This document shows positions 43,524-51,529 of a stretch of DNA of 59,230 nucleotides, piece by piece. Within the stretch, counting starts at the first letter, position 1, and every line of letters starts with the position of its first letter. The notes under the pieces were generated by a model, which searched no databases, was not told the DNA's origin, and saw only the letters and a program-made list of their open reading frames with translations. Origin of the DNA: a virus; IMG/VR virus record IMGVR_UViG_3300005939_000010, positions 1 to 59,230 of that record; one strand, 5' to 3'. Both the position numbers and the translations under genes were made by a program.

Positions 43524-43903
43524 TGTTAGTCTGCAAATATTGCCAAGCCCAGTTGCTTGATACAAAGGCGGATCGGTGTCCTGCCTGTGGTGCCGTCAAC
43601 TCCATGAGGCCAATACCTAACGGTGGTGTCTTCATGAAGCCGGCAGAGTCTGTCATCCCTCCCGACGAGCTTGACCGGATGATGGGTCTTGACCCGACGG
43701 CCGACCCGTATGGGCCGCGCGGTGTTATTGGCTATCTCAAGGGCGATATAACCTGGCTTGGTTCCAGAGTTGAGTTCGCCAAGATCGTGGAAGGTATCGA
43801 GGTTCGACAAGTGGCTGGGGTGGTAAGCCACATCACCGGCATCGGTTGGAAGAATGACCTGGACCTGGGTCTAGCCCTTTTGATGGAGGCACAGGGTGGC
43901 TAA
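43520..43903 (+). CDS. Zinc-ribbon protein, unknown
   Basis: 127 residues (ATG 43520 or 43523). CKYC (5-8) and CPAC (20-23) make a zinc ribbon. The rest is a mixed domain with a Gly/Leu-rich end. It overlaps its neighbours on both sides. No function visible. Confidence 0.65.
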   Translation: MMLVCKYCQAQLLDTKADRCPACGAVNSMRPIPNGGVFMKPAESVIPPDELDRMMGLDPTADPYGPRGVIGYLKGDITWLGSRVEFAKIVEGIEVRQVAGVVSHITGIGWKNDLDLGLALLMEAQGG

Positions 43904-44108
43904 GAAACGAAAAGAAGTCGTCGTTGAGAAGAACGGTCTCAAGCTGGTTTTCTGGAAGGAAAGTAGGGACGAAGTGAATGTAGACGTCTACCGTGGTGAG
44001 GAGAAGATTATGGAATGGGCCTTTCCCCTACTCCCAGGCTTCAAGAGTCTCCAAGCAGCGGCAGATCTCTGGACAGACCAGGCGATTATTCAGGCGAGGG
44101 ATGTTTGA
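43896..44108 (+). CDS. Small hypothetical protein, GTG start
   Basis: 70 residues, GTG start overlapping the upstream gene by 8 bases, and a one-base overlap (TGATG) with the methyltransferase gene. Basic N-terminus, beta strands, then a helix. No family recognised. Confidence 0.55.
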   Translation: MAKKRKEVVVEKNGLKLVFWKESRDEVNVDVYRGEEKIMEWAFPLLPGFKSLQAAADLWTDQAIIQARDV

Positions 44109-44884
44109 TGGCTGCGACCAAGATCATCAACTACAAGTGGACCACAGAGATGCGGCCTAACGATCTGGCCCCGATCTGGCCCTTCGTCAACGAACCGGTC
44201 GACCTGATCTTCGCTGATCCGCCTTATAACTACGGCGTCAAGTATAAGGACGACGAGACGAGGGACAAGCTCCCGCCAGAGGAGTATCGTGCCTTGGTAG
44301 AGGCCACCCTGTTCAAGCTGTCCAAAATGGTCAAGCCGGGAGGCACGCTCTGGTGGTTGTGTCCCGCTGAGGCAGGTGATTGGGTCTGGCAAGCTATCCA
44401 CAAATATGGATGGCTCCTCTACGGTAAGCCGATCATCTGGTACGAGCGCTTCAGTCAATACCAGCAGAAGAGACTGACGTCGGACTACCGGCTACTGTTC
44501 CCACTCATCGGCGGTGGCCAAACCAAGGCGACAACCTTCAACCCGGACGACATTCGCGTCAAGTCGGTCCGCCAGCTGATGGGTGATCCTCGTGCCAACC
44601 CCGACGGTCGCGTCCCTGGGCATTTATGGGTCGTCTCTCGTCTCCAAGGCAACGCGGCGGCTCGGGTTGACTGGCACACGGCTCAGCTGGGTCCCGGACC
44701 ACTGGAGACCATCGTACAAGGCTGGACGAACCCAGGCGACACCGTCCTCGACGCCTTCGCTGGCTCTGGTTCCCTGGGCGTGGTGTGTAAAGCCCTGGGT
44801 CGCGATTTCGTAGGTATTGACGGCTCGGCCACCTACTGCAAACTGATGAGGCAACGACTGAAGGAGGCGCCAAGTGCTAAGTAA
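44108..44884 (+). CDS. DNA methyltransferase (N6-adenine or N4-cytosine, beta class)
   Basis: 258 residues from ATG 44108. Motif IV DPPY (37-40) comes first and motif I VLDAFAGSGSLG (C-terminal, Asp215) second, the beta-class order. The target-recognition region lies between. It probably methylates phage DNA for protection from restriction or to mark replication. No restriction gene accompanies it. The recognition sequence is unknown. A GTG-started sigma factor gene overlaps its end. Confidence 0.9.
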   Translation: MAATKIINYKWTTEMRPNDLAPIWPFVNEPVDLIFADPPYNYGVKYKDDETRDKLPPEEYRALVEATLFKLSKMVKPGGTLWWLCPAEAGDWVWQAIHKYGWLLYGKPIIWYERFSQYQQKRLTSDYRLLFPLIGGGQTKATTFNPDDIRVKSVRQLMGDPRANPDGRVPGHLWVVSRLQGNAAARVDWHTAQLGPGPLETIVQGWTNPGDTVLDAFAGSGSLGVVCKALGRDFVGIDGSATYCKLMRQRLKEAPSAK

Positions 44885-45593
44885 CACCCAACTGCTCCTG
44901 ACCGGCGCTACCAATAGACTATCAGTCGCTGATGAACAAAGCCTGTTCCGTAGGCTGGTGGCGGCTCGCCGTACTATCGATGCTCTTGAGGCCAAGAAGA
45001 GGCGAATAGCCCAGGAGTCGTCGCAGCTTGGGATCGCACGTCAACAATGGACTGTAGTTCGCAACCAGCTGTCAACGGCCAACCTACCTATCGTGGTCCG
45101 GATGTCACAGAAGTATACGTCTGGTGCCATAACGCAGGAGCAGCTGATATCGGAAGGGCTGGTTGGTCTGTTGCGGTGCATCGACCGGTTTGACCCGGAT
45201 CGGGGATTCAAATTCTCGACCTACCTATGCCGGTCACTGATCAACATCTTCTGCCGGTTCATTGCCAAGCAGCGCCGGCACACCGTTGGTAGAGTGGACG
45301 ATGACGAAAACTACATCAGAGAAACCGAGTCGGCGGAGAGGTTCGACTGTGACGAAGTGGTTGACCTTGTCCACGCCCTGGACACCAACCGAGCCGAGCT
45401 GGATGAAGTTGAGATGGCTGTCGTTCGGTTGTTCTATGGGATCGGGACAAAGGGCGGACCCAAGACCATGCATGAGATTCACCTGATCGTCGGCCTTACC
45501 AAGGGCCGCATCCAACAAATTCACAGCGAGGCTGTGGAGAAGCTGAGACACCTGTTCACTATCTATATGGAGCCAAGCTATGAGACTGAGTGA
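44874..45593 (+). CDS. Phage-encoded sigma-70-family RNA polymerase sigma factor
   Basis: 239 residues from GTG 44874 with AAGGAGG 6 bases upstream. Region 2 is clear: ANLPIVVRMSQKY, QLISEGLVGLLRCIDRFDPD, RGFKFSTYLCRSLIN (residues about 66-137). Region 4 has a helix-turn-helix at about 198-222 (MHEIHLIVGLTKGRIQQIHS). Region 1.1 is absent and a coiled linker (30-60) leads in. It should redirect host RNA polymerase to phage promoters, probably middle or late. The late-boundary promoters are candidate targets. Confidence 0.9.
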   Translation: MLSNTQLLLTGATNRLSVADEQSLFRRLVAARRTIDALEAKKRRIAQESSQLGIARQQWTVVRNQLSTANLPIVVRMSQKYTSGAITQEQLISEGLVGLLRCIDRFDPDRGFKFSTYLCRSLINIFCRFIAKQRRHTVGRVDDDENYIRETESAERFDCDEVVDLVHALDTNRAELDEVEMAVVRLFYGIGTKGGPKTMHEIHLIVGLTKGRIQQIHSEAVEKLRHLFTIYMEPSYETE

Positions 45594-45738
45594 GATCATC
45601 CTGAGGGGTAAGGCGTTGTTGAGTAGGGCCGAGCCGGACGAAGAGCCGATCAGTATGCCGCAGCGTATCATGAAGGGATCGAAAGTGGTTCGTATCCCGA
45701 ACGGCATCCGGAAGCGATTTGGGATGGCGAAAAGATGA
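45580..45738 (+). CDS. 52-residue basic protein
   Basis: Overlaps the sigma gene by 14 bases. It encodes MRLSEIILRGKALLSRAEPD followed by a Pro/basic-rich tail that ends KRFGMAKR. Small, basic, with no recognised domain. Confidence 0.5.
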   Translation: MRLSEIILRGKALLSRAEPDEEPISMPQRIMKGSKVVRIPNGIRKRFGMAKR

Positions 45739-45857
45739 TTGCCCGCCTGGTGCTGACATGCGTAGCGGTCACAATATTTGGTGCGGCGTGGACTATGTGG
45801 CTCGTGCTGAATCGTTTGGCATCGACGTGTCCCAGTTGCGAGACAACCTTGCGATGA
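45735..45857 (+). CDS. 40-residue membrane peptide with CxxC
   Basis: ATGA overlap with the upstream stop. Hydrophobic helix (LVLTCVAVTIFGAAWTMWLV) followed by a CPSC motif near the end. One membrane segment with a possible metal-binding cluster. Confidence 0.5.
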   Translation: MIARLVLTCVAVTIFGAAWTMWLVLNRLASTCPSCETTLR

Positions 45858-45958
45858 CCGTAGGGGAAAGACTGCGGCGCCACCAAGTGGCGTTGAATAC
45901 TGTGGAGCTTTTAAGGAAAGCGAGAAGAATCAATGAAGAGAGTGCGAGTAGCAAGTGA
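45854..45958 (+). CDS. 34-residue charged peptide
   Basis: ATGA overlap with the previous peptide; a longer frame opens upstream at 45760 without a better site. It encodes a helical, basic sequence (TVGERLRRHQVALNTVELLR). Supported by coupling only. Confidence 0.35.
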   Translation: MTVGERLRRHQVALNTVELLRKARRINEESASSK

Positions 45959-46211
45959 AGAGTACGAAATCAGGTTCCACCGATATCAGAATGACGATGG
46001 GGTGATGGAGACTAACTGCCTGATCCTCCATGTCTTCGGTGAGCATAGTATGGTCCCGGTGGCCCAAGCCAGTGTCAAACTCCACCACAAAGACCAGGAC
46101 ATCAAGAAACTTGGCTACAAGCACGCACTCACGACGACTCTGGCCAACAGCGTGTTTGATAAGCCCGAACGGGCCGTGGTCTGGAACGCGATGAAGGAGT
46201 TGTGGGTATGA
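45933..46211 (+). CDS. Hypothetical protein
   Basis: 92 residues; TTAAGGAAAG upstream. Beta-rich, charged, moderately His-rich. Ends in TGA overlapping the next start. No family recognised. Confidence 0.6.
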   Translation: MKRVRVASEEYEIRFHRYQNDDGVMETNCLILHVFGEHSMVPVAQASVKLHHKDQDIKKLGYKHALTTTLANSVFDKPERAVVWNAMKELWV

Positions 46212-47632
46212 GCAACATCCTAATACAGAACAAGGGTGAGCTACCTCTATGGGGCATGCGCCTTCTGGGCCTCTCGAACAAGAACGCGGACCAGATCGGG
46301 CAGTTTGGTACAGGCCTCAAGGAAAGCATCGCTCTCCTGGCGCGGCTGGAGCAGTTGCCGGTCATATTCTCCGGAGACCTGCGAATCGACTTCAAGGTGC
46401 TTGAACGGGACGACCAGCAGGAGATCTGCTTCCACCTGTCTCAGCCCAGAGGAGACTGGGAGGCGTGGAAATGGCACGGGATGGGGATGCATCCTGACTT
46501 CGGTAAGGCCGACTGGAACGATGCGTGGATGATATTCCGCGAGATCATCTGTAATGCCTTGGATGAGTCGGGCGTGGATGATCTCCATCACGACGTGACA
46601 TCGTCGACTCTGGAAGGTGTACCAGGGGCGACCCGAGTATACATCCCTGTCACACCGAAGATCCTGGAGGCCTACACGAAGATCCATGATCGGCTCCTAC
46701 TCCTGTCTGACGTGGCCACCGTGCGGCCGGTGTACCGGGCCCGCATCCTCGCGAAGAAGGCCAACCACCCAGGGCTGCAAGTCTTTCACCGTGGCGTCTG
46801 GATTCAGGAAAGCACTGTGCCGTCCCTCTATGACTACGAGATCGGCGACCTCAAGCTGAATGAGTCTAGGTCGGCCGATTGGTATGACGTCAATAGCAAG
46901 ATAGCCCGTGTGGTGTCCGCCTTTGGCGTAGAAGAGGCCAAGGTGTTGATTGCCCGCATGCTGATTGATAAAGATGCACCCTCCGATGGTGACTGCTGCC
47001 TACCAGATGAGGAGTCCGACAGACCCCACTTCTCGGATCGTGCAAAGTGCTACGAGGAGAAGTGTCTTGCAGCCTGCAGCCACTATACCACCGTGTCAGA
47101 AGGTGAGGCGTGGCGGGAGGCCTTCTCGGCCTTGTTCGGGAACAACGCGGTCATGTGTACGAACGACAAATTCTACTATGACCGGCTGAATGATCTTGGT
47201 AGAAAGCCAGTTATCGTAGAGCATGACGGCCTCCGGTCGTTGCTGAAGGCAGCCGGAGTACCGTTTATGAGTCAGATCCTCACGGAGGAGCAGCAGGCCT
47301 ACGAAGAGCTCCGCGAACCGGACGATGGGGAGAGGGCAGTGTTCGGCCAGGTGTGGGACTTATTCTCTGGCGCCGGAATGACGCAGGGTAAGGCCAAGCC
47401 GGGGCATATGATGTTCCGTCAGCGGCCTGGCAAAGCCGAGGCCGTCTTCGGTGAGTATCGCAAGGGCATTTGCTACATCAACATCGACTATGTCGGCTCC
47501 GCACAGGAGCGAAGGGCCTGCATCGAAGAAATCGCCCACCACCTGTCTGGAGCGATGGACCACAGCAAGGAGTTTCAGCACTACCTCCTTGAGCTGGCCG
47601 ACGCCTTCATGCTAAGAAAGGAAGTCGTATGA
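46208..47632 (+). CDS. GHKL-ATPase-like protein with degenerate metalloprotease-like C-terminus
   Basis: 474 residues from ATG 46208. Near the N-terminus IGQFGTGLKESIALLARL (30-47) looks like the G2 motif of GHKL ATPases (Hsp90, gyrase, histidine kinases). FREIICNALDES (110-121) resembles their N box (Glu112, Asn116, Asp119). The order of these motifs is reversed compared with known GHKL proteins. Near the C-terminus CIEEIAHHLSGAMDHS (438-453) looks like an HExxHH protease site with the first His replaced by Glu440. Function unknown; a chaperone-like or signalling role is possible. Confidence 0.55.
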   Translation: MSNILIQNKGELPLWGMRLLGLSNKNADQIGQFGTGLKESIALLARLEQLPVIFSGDLRIDFKVLERDDQQEICFHLSQPRGDWEAWKWHGMGMHPDFGKADWNDAWMIFREIICNALDESGVDDLHHDVTSSTLEGVPGATRVYIPVTPKILEAYTKIHDRLLLLSDVATVRPVYRARILAKKANHPGLQVFHRGVWIQESTVPSLYDYEIGDLKLNESRSADWYDVNSKIARVVSAFGVEEAKVLIARMLIDKDAPSDGDCCLPDEESDRPHFSDRAKCYEEKCLAACSHYTTVSEGEAWREAFSALFGNNAVMCTNDKFYYDRLNDLGRKPVIVEHDGLRSLLKAAGVPFMSQILTEEQQAYEELREPDDGERAVFGQVWDLFSGAGMTQGKAKPGHMMFRQRPGKAEAVFGEYRKGICYINIDYVGSAQERRACIEEIAHHLSGAMDHSKEFQHYLLELADAFMLRKEVV

Positions 47633-48348
47633 GCATTCGAATCTGTGGCCTATGTAAACGCTACGGAAGCTGTGAGCATCCGGAGAAAGGTTTGGACGTT
47701 GTCGTTCCAAGTTGCCACCTCTTCCGAGACGCTGACACCGGCGACCGCGTGTGCCTCAACTGCGTCAAGTTCAAAGGTAATGGCGCTGGCGGCACCTGTA
47801 GCGGAACGAGGGAGTATGTACAGTATTGTCGATCCTATGAACCTACCCACGGACACCGAGGTATTCCTCAGGGGCGAGTTGATTGCGGTGTCCCGAATAT
47901 GGTGAAGGGTCCGGCAGAATGGCCGAGGCACATCGGCCGTGACCGCCTTGATCTGCTGTTTGCTGAGCAGGCCAAGTTGAACAAGAGAGCCGGTTTTGAC
48001 GTGGAGGAAGTATTCTCAGAACCAGGGAAGATCGACCTCTTATTCGCTGGCCACTGGACCAACGCCTTTGCGACTGCGATGCAGAGTGAACTCTGCGAGC
48101 TCCGCGACTGCACCTACTGGAAGCATTGGTATGCTGAGGCGCGTGAGGGGCGCCAGTACGAAATCTCCGATCTTGAGCACGCCAAGGTTGAGGTTATTGA
48201 CCTCCTGTTCTTCTGGATAAGTCTATGCCAGACCCTGGGCATGGGGCCGGAGGATGTGTACCGTATCTACCATGCCAAGTTGGCGAAGAACCACGCTCGC
48301 CAGGACGATGACTGCACGAGTGAGCAAGCGAAAGGCTACGACATATGA
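47629..48348 (+). CDS. Dimeric (all-alpha) dUTPase with Cys-rich N-terminal extension
   Basis: 239 residues, ATGA overlap. The C-terminal domain (from about 105) has the ExxE and ExxD metal motifs of dimeric dUTPases: SELCEL (Glu154, Glu157) and KVEVIDLLF (Glu188, Asp191), plus a final HARQDDDC tail. It removes dUTP and yields dUMP, feeding the thymidylate-synthase-family enzyme. Residues 5-67 have at least seven cysteines (CGLCKRYGSCEH, CLNC, CSGT...YCRSYEP), an added zinc-binding module not usual in this enzyme. Confidence 0.82.
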   Translation: MSIRICGLCKRYGSCEHPEKGLDVVVPSCHLFRDADTGDRVCLNCVKFKGNGAGGTCSGTREYVQYCRSYEPTHGHRGIPQGRVDCGVPNMVKGPAEWPRHIGRDRLDLLFAEQAKLNKRAGFDVEEVFSEPGKIDLLFAGHWTNAFATAMQSELCELRDCTYWKHWYAEAREGRQYEISDLEHAKVEVIDLLFFWISLCQTLGMGPEDVYRIYHAKLAKNHARQDDDCTSEQAKGYDI

Positions 48349-48527
48349 AGTGGACTGACCGAGAATTGATGTATCTGCGAATCGAGGTCCGCGAGTACAT
48401 GATGCGGCGGACCTTGATCCGGAGTCATGTGGAGAGGCTCTTTTACTTCATCCTACGAACGCGGACCCAGGCAGCCATTCGTAAGATGTTCATGAAAGAA
48501 CTAAGCCAGAACCGGAGGAAGGTATGA
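48345..48527 (+). CDS. Small basic protein
   Basis: 60 residues, ATGA overlap with the dUTPase gene. Highly basic and helical (WTDRELMYLRIEVREYMMRR). Possibly nucleic-acid-binding; no family recognised. Confidence 0.5.
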   Translation: MKWTDRELMYLRIEVREYMMRRTLIRSHVERLFYFILRTRTQAAIRKMFMKELSQNRRKV

Positions 48528-48958
48528 GTACGAAACTACAGATCAACAGCCTGGCCGCGATGGAGCGCCTGCTGGGTGAGGGCCCTGACGATGCGATGGC
48601 CGTAGAGATACGGAAGTCGGTCCTGATCGAGTACGAACGGAAGCACGTTATGCCGGCGCTGGAGGCAAGGGCTGTGGCCTTGGCCCATGTTGCCGGTGAC
48701 CAAGTGTTCTGCGAGAGGAGCACTCACTATCCCCATCGGAACGTGCTCAGGGCGGAGTACGTTGATGCCATCAGGAAGCAGGCGACGGAGATCATTGACG
48801 ACGCGATGCGCACTACCATCCGGGACACCGTAACTGAGGTCTTTGGTGAGCTGACCACCCGTGAGAATATCGCAACGGTGGTAGATGCCAAGATTACGCC
48901 GGAGATCACGCGGCAGGTGCGTCGCTCGATCGAGGAGAAACTCCTTGGCTTCAAATGA
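48524..48958 (+). CDS. Hypothetical helical protein
   Basis: 144 residues, ATGA overlap on the left. Ala/Glu/Arg-rich, almost entirely helical, a single Cys. Its stop overlaps the start of another frame. No family recognised. Confidence 0.6.
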   Translation: MSTKLQINSLAAMERLLGEGPDDAMAVEIRKSVLIEYERKHVMPALEARAVALAHVAGDQVFCERSTHYPHRNVLRAEYVDAIRKQATEIIDDAMRTTIRDTVTEVFGELTTRENIATVVDAKITPEITRQVRRSIEEKLLGFK

Positions 48959-49151
48959 TCCATTGGAGAGGGACTATGGTGTGCTTCTGGGCCTTACTGG
49001 GCCAATTCTTCTTCAGCGTGCCGGCGATTATCGCCGTATCGCCGAAATTGTTGGTGCTGAGTCTTCTGCTGGCAAATATATGTTGTCTCAAGCCCAGAGG
49101 GCGGAAGAGGCAATCGCATCCCTTGGGAGGAAATTCAATGAGCACAGATGA
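48945..49151 (+). CDS. Small helical protein, start uncertain
   Basis: About 68 residues. TTG 48945 has GAGGAG upstream; TTG 48963 and GTG 48981 (with GAGAGG) are other choices. The sequence (DPLERDYGVLLGLTGPILLQ, AEEAIASLGRKFNEHR) reads as a helical protein. The alternative frame here codes for an implausible Cys/Trp-rich run. It overlaps the next gene by 14 bases. Confidence 0.45.
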   Translation: MASNDPLERDYGVLLGLTGPILLQRAGDYRRIAEIVGAESSAGKYMLSQAQRAEEAIASLGRKFNEHR

Positions 49152-49422
49152 TACCTTGGAGCCGGAGCATGTTGAGGCGCTCCAGCAGCATGAGATTCTG
49201 GCCCTACAATACAGCGGCACCAACAACGAGTACCTTGCAGCGGCGAACAAGCTGGCCGCACAGTTCATGCGTGCTAATACGATGCAAGGAGTAGGGCCGA
49301 AGGGTCAGCAGCTTCAGAACAAATACCTTCGCCTTATGGTTGGAGTGTTGGAGTGCTTTGCTGAGGACACCAAGCGCCTGGCCAGCAGCCTTGATACGGA
49401 ATTGACGGATTTATCTGAATAG
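49138..49422 (+). CDS. Hypothetical protein
   Basis: 94 residues from ATG 49138, with GGGAGG upstream. The frame is open further upstream, but that stretch overlaps another gene and lacks a good site. Acidic, helical. No family recognised. Confidence 0.6.
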   Translation: MSTDDTLEPEHVEALQQHEILALQYSGTNNEYLAAANKLAAQFMRANTMQGVGPKGQQLQNKYLRLMVGVLECFAEDTKRLASSLDTELTDLSE

Positions 49423-49424
49423 TA

Positions 49425-49476
49425 TTTTGGTTCCCTCGTCGATAGCTTATACTTAATGTAGAGAAGAAAACTCTAC
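49425..49476 (+). promoter_or_regulatory. Early promoter P5 with perfect leader hairpin
   Basis: TTTTGG (49425-49430), 17-base spacer, TATACT (49448-49453), followed by TAATGTAGAG. GTAGAG (49458-49463), loop AAGAAAA, CTCTAC (49471-49476) form a perfect 6-bp hairpin at the start of the transcript. GGGGTGAAACC then leads to ATG 49495, almost identical to the leader behind P1 (19011-19021). Confidence 0.8.
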
Positions 49477-49494
49477 TAAGTAAGGGGTGAAACC

Positions 49495-49998
49495 ATGAAT
49501 ACGATAGCCTTCAGAAACGAAATTCAGGTCGCGCTGTGGGAAGAAGAGCTTTGCGGACAGATCAGTGACGGCTTTTGGGAAAACACCAAGCCCTTCGACC
49601 ACTGGGAAGTATGGTGCGACGCGGACGTGACCGTTGATCCTGAGCGCGTTGGCTGCAATTTCCTAGCGATCAAGTGTAACTACGACCTGAATCGCACGGA
49701 GCTCCTCGACTGTGTTGGCGACCGTATGTTGGTCCTGGCCCGTTTGGTGAAGCACTACGGCCTGACTGATGGCATTCTCTTCAGTAGGATGATGAGCGAC
49801 AACGGCAGCATCATGGACACCAGCATCTATAAGGGTGCCTGCTGGGACCGTATCCGCGAGAACCTGGTCAGCCGTATGAAGGCTTGGGACGTCTCCGCTG
49901 CCGCCGTTCAGGTAGTAGCCAAGAACGCGGCCTACACGCTGAAGAACATGCGGGTCGAGCTGAAGGACATGAAGAAGATTATCAAGAATCAGGGATAG
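49495..49998 (+). CDS. Hypothetical protein behind promoter P5
   Basis: 167 residues with strong AGGGGTG. Mixed alpha/beta, Trp- and Cys-containing (WCDADVTVDPERVGCNFLAI). It follows the strongest promoter-leader combination in the window, so is likely well expressed early. No family recognised. Confidence 0.7.
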   Translation: MNTIAFRNEIQVALWEEELCGQISDGFWENTKPFDHWEVWCDADVTVDPERVGCNFLAIKCNYDLNRTELLDCVGDRMLVLARLVKHYGLTDGILFSRMMSDNGSIMDTSIYKGACWDRIRENLVSRMKAWDVSAAAVQVVAKNAAYTLKNMRVELKDMKKIIKNQG

Positions 49999-50002
49999 GC
50001 GT

Positions 50003-50052
50003 TTTTGCTTCTGCCGGTTTGACCTTATACTTTAGGTAGAGCAACGGTGCTC
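50003..50052 (+). promoter_or_regulatory. Early promoter P6 with leader hairpin
   Basis: TTTTGC (50003-50008), 17-base spacer, TATACT (50026-50031), then TTAGGTAGAG. GAGCA (50039-50043), loop ACGG, TGCTC (50048-50052) form a 5-bp hairpin, the same stem as behind promoter P2 with one loop difference. Confidence 0.8.
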
Positions 50053-50069
50053 AAGCGAAAGGGTGTATC

Positions 50070-50327
50070 ATGGCGATCGATATGAGATGCGAAGGATGCG
50101 GAGTGGGCCTGGTCAATATAGACGACGGTCCTTTGTGCCCTGCCTGCAAGGATGAAGAGGAAGATACCACCGTCAAGGAAGAGAAGGCCACGCTGCTGGT
50201 TGACGCCATAGCGGACCTCATCTCGGCCAGCCACGACGCCGGTGAGAACCCCGAGAGTATGGGTGACCAGCGCCGGTTGACCGAGACCACGGATGAACTG
50301 AAGCGTCTGGTAGTAGAAATCCTATGA
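50070..50327 (+). CDS. Zinc-ribbon protein, unknown
   Basis: 85 residues. CEGC (7-10) and CPAC (23-26) make a four-cysteine ribbon; the rest is an acidic helical tail. First gene behind promoter P6. Confidence 0.65.
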   Translation: MAIDMRCEGCGVGLVNIDDGPLCPACKDEEEDTTVKEEKATLLVDAIADLISASHDAGENPESMGDQRRLTETTDELKRLVVEIL

Positions 50328-50509
50328 GACGCTTCTTCCGGATGTTCTCCAACTGCCTCCAGATCTATGCCCTCGCAGCCATAGTGTTTCTTGGTCTCAT
50401 AGGCGTGGTGGTGACCTGGCCGGTGGCTCTGTGGGCGATGGGTGTTACAGCAGCATTCGCCCTGATCAGTACGATACTCTATTCTATTGAAGAATGGATT
50501 GATGGCTAA
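50324..50509 (+). CDS. Two-helix small membrane protein
   Basis: 61 residues, ATGA overlap. Two hydrophobic helices: about 14-31 (YALAAIVFLGLIGVVVTW) and 34-53. A holin-like topology is possible, but it is far from any lysis gene. Confidence 0.6.
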   Translation: MRRFFRMFSNCLQIYALAAIVFLGLIGVVVTWPVALWAMGVTAAFALISTILYSIEEWIDG

Positions 50510-50702
50510 CCAAGCAACAACCTGCGAGACGTGTCGGTATGGCATGGCACCTTTCAATCTGGAACCGTGCCGCACCTGCCTCCAAGGCTTCGAGGACAAC
50601 TACGAGCCGAGGGAGGACTGCTTAGGCTATCGCTTCATGGCCGCTGTGATCATCGGGGCCCTGATCCTTGGTGCTGTGGCTCTTTGGGGGATGTACCTAT
50701 GA
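50502..50702 (+). CDS. Cys-ribbon plus membrane anchor protein
   Basis: 66 residues from ATG 50502, overlapping the upstream gene by 8 bases. CETC (8-11) and CRTC (28-31) form a zinc ribbon; residues 50-66 (FMAAVIIGALILGAVALWGM) are a membrane helix. A membrane-tethered zinc ribbon. Confidence 0.6.
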   Translation: MANQATTCETCRYGMAPFNLEPCRTCLQGFEDNYEPREDCLGYRFMAAVIIGALILGAVALWGMYL

Positions 50703-51529
50703 AAGCCAAATGGCTCAAACCGATGGCGGCCAAGCCCTATCGGGCGGACCGGACTACCTTCCCCGCATTGGTGCAGCCGAAGTTCAACGGTATCCGTATA
50801 GAGTGGGATGGCGTCGAAGCCTACACCAGAACACCTCGTGCGGCCAAGCCACACGTCCAGACGATGCTCCACGCATTCGTACCAAAGCTCCCTGAGGGCT
50901 GGGTCCTAGACGGTGAGCTTCTCCTGCCGCGCGGCTTCTCGTTTCAGCAAACCGAGTCAGCCGTCAAGAAGGAAAACGAGCACAGCCCCCTGCTCTACTA
51001 CGCCATCTATGACGTAGACATGCGGGACAATCCGGAGGTGCCGTTCTGGTCGCGATGGGACAACCTCAACTGCTGGTATCCTGGGCTCTCAGTGGAACTG
51101 CGAAAGCATATGATCCTCTCGACCTGTTTCACGGTGAATCATGCCGAGTCAGTAGACCACTGGCTCAACACTTGGATCGGAAGCGGCTATGAAGGCGCCA
51201 TTGTTCGTGAGAGGAACGCCGTCTACAGACATGGGAGCAGTGGTCGGGCGCTGCAGAAGTATAAGAAGCACCTTGATGCAGAATTCGAGATCGTTGGTGT
51301 CAAAGAGGCCACAGGTAAGGACGCCGGCACAGCGGTCTTCATCTGCAAAATGCCTAACTCGGACGAGACCTTTGATGTTCGACCGATGGGCACGTTCGCT
51401 CGTAGGAAGGACTACTGGGACAATCGTGCTGACCTGATAGGTAAGCCCCTGACCGTCAAGTACTGGGACACGTTCGACTCTGGCGTCCCTCAGTTCGGGC
51501 AGGGCATAGCGGTGCGGGACTATGAGTGA
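50699..51529 (+). CDS. ATP-dependent DNA ligase
   Basis: 276 residues from ATG 50699, overlapping the membrane-protein stop by 4 bases. The adenylation site is Lys28 in QPKFNGIR (KxDG with Asn in place of Asp). Other motifs: LDGEL (70-74), EGAIVR (165-170) and LQKYKK (185-190). A C-terminal OB-fold follows. It seals nicks, notably at replication forks. Asn in motif I is seen in some phage ligases. Confidence 0.9.
   Translation: MKAKWLKPMAAKPYRADRTTFPALVQPKFNGIRIEWDGVEAYTRTPRAAKPHVQTMLHAFVPKLPEGWVLDGELLLPRGFSFQQTESAVKKENEHSPLLYYAIYDVDMRDNPEVPFWSRWDNLNCWYPGLSVELRKHMILSTCFTVNHAESVDHWLNTWIGSGYEGAIVRERNAVYRHGSSGRALQKYKKHLDAEFEIVGVKEATGKDAGTAVFICKMPNSDETFDVRPMGTFARRKDYWDNRADLIGKPLTVKYWDTFDSGVPQFGQGIAVRDYE

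Noticed and set aside
48955-49137. Upstream extension of the 49138 gene with ATGA overlap, rich in Cys and Phe.
   Set aside because: The competing frame (48945-49151) reads as a better protein and the ATG at 49138 has a GGGAGG. Not fully excluded.
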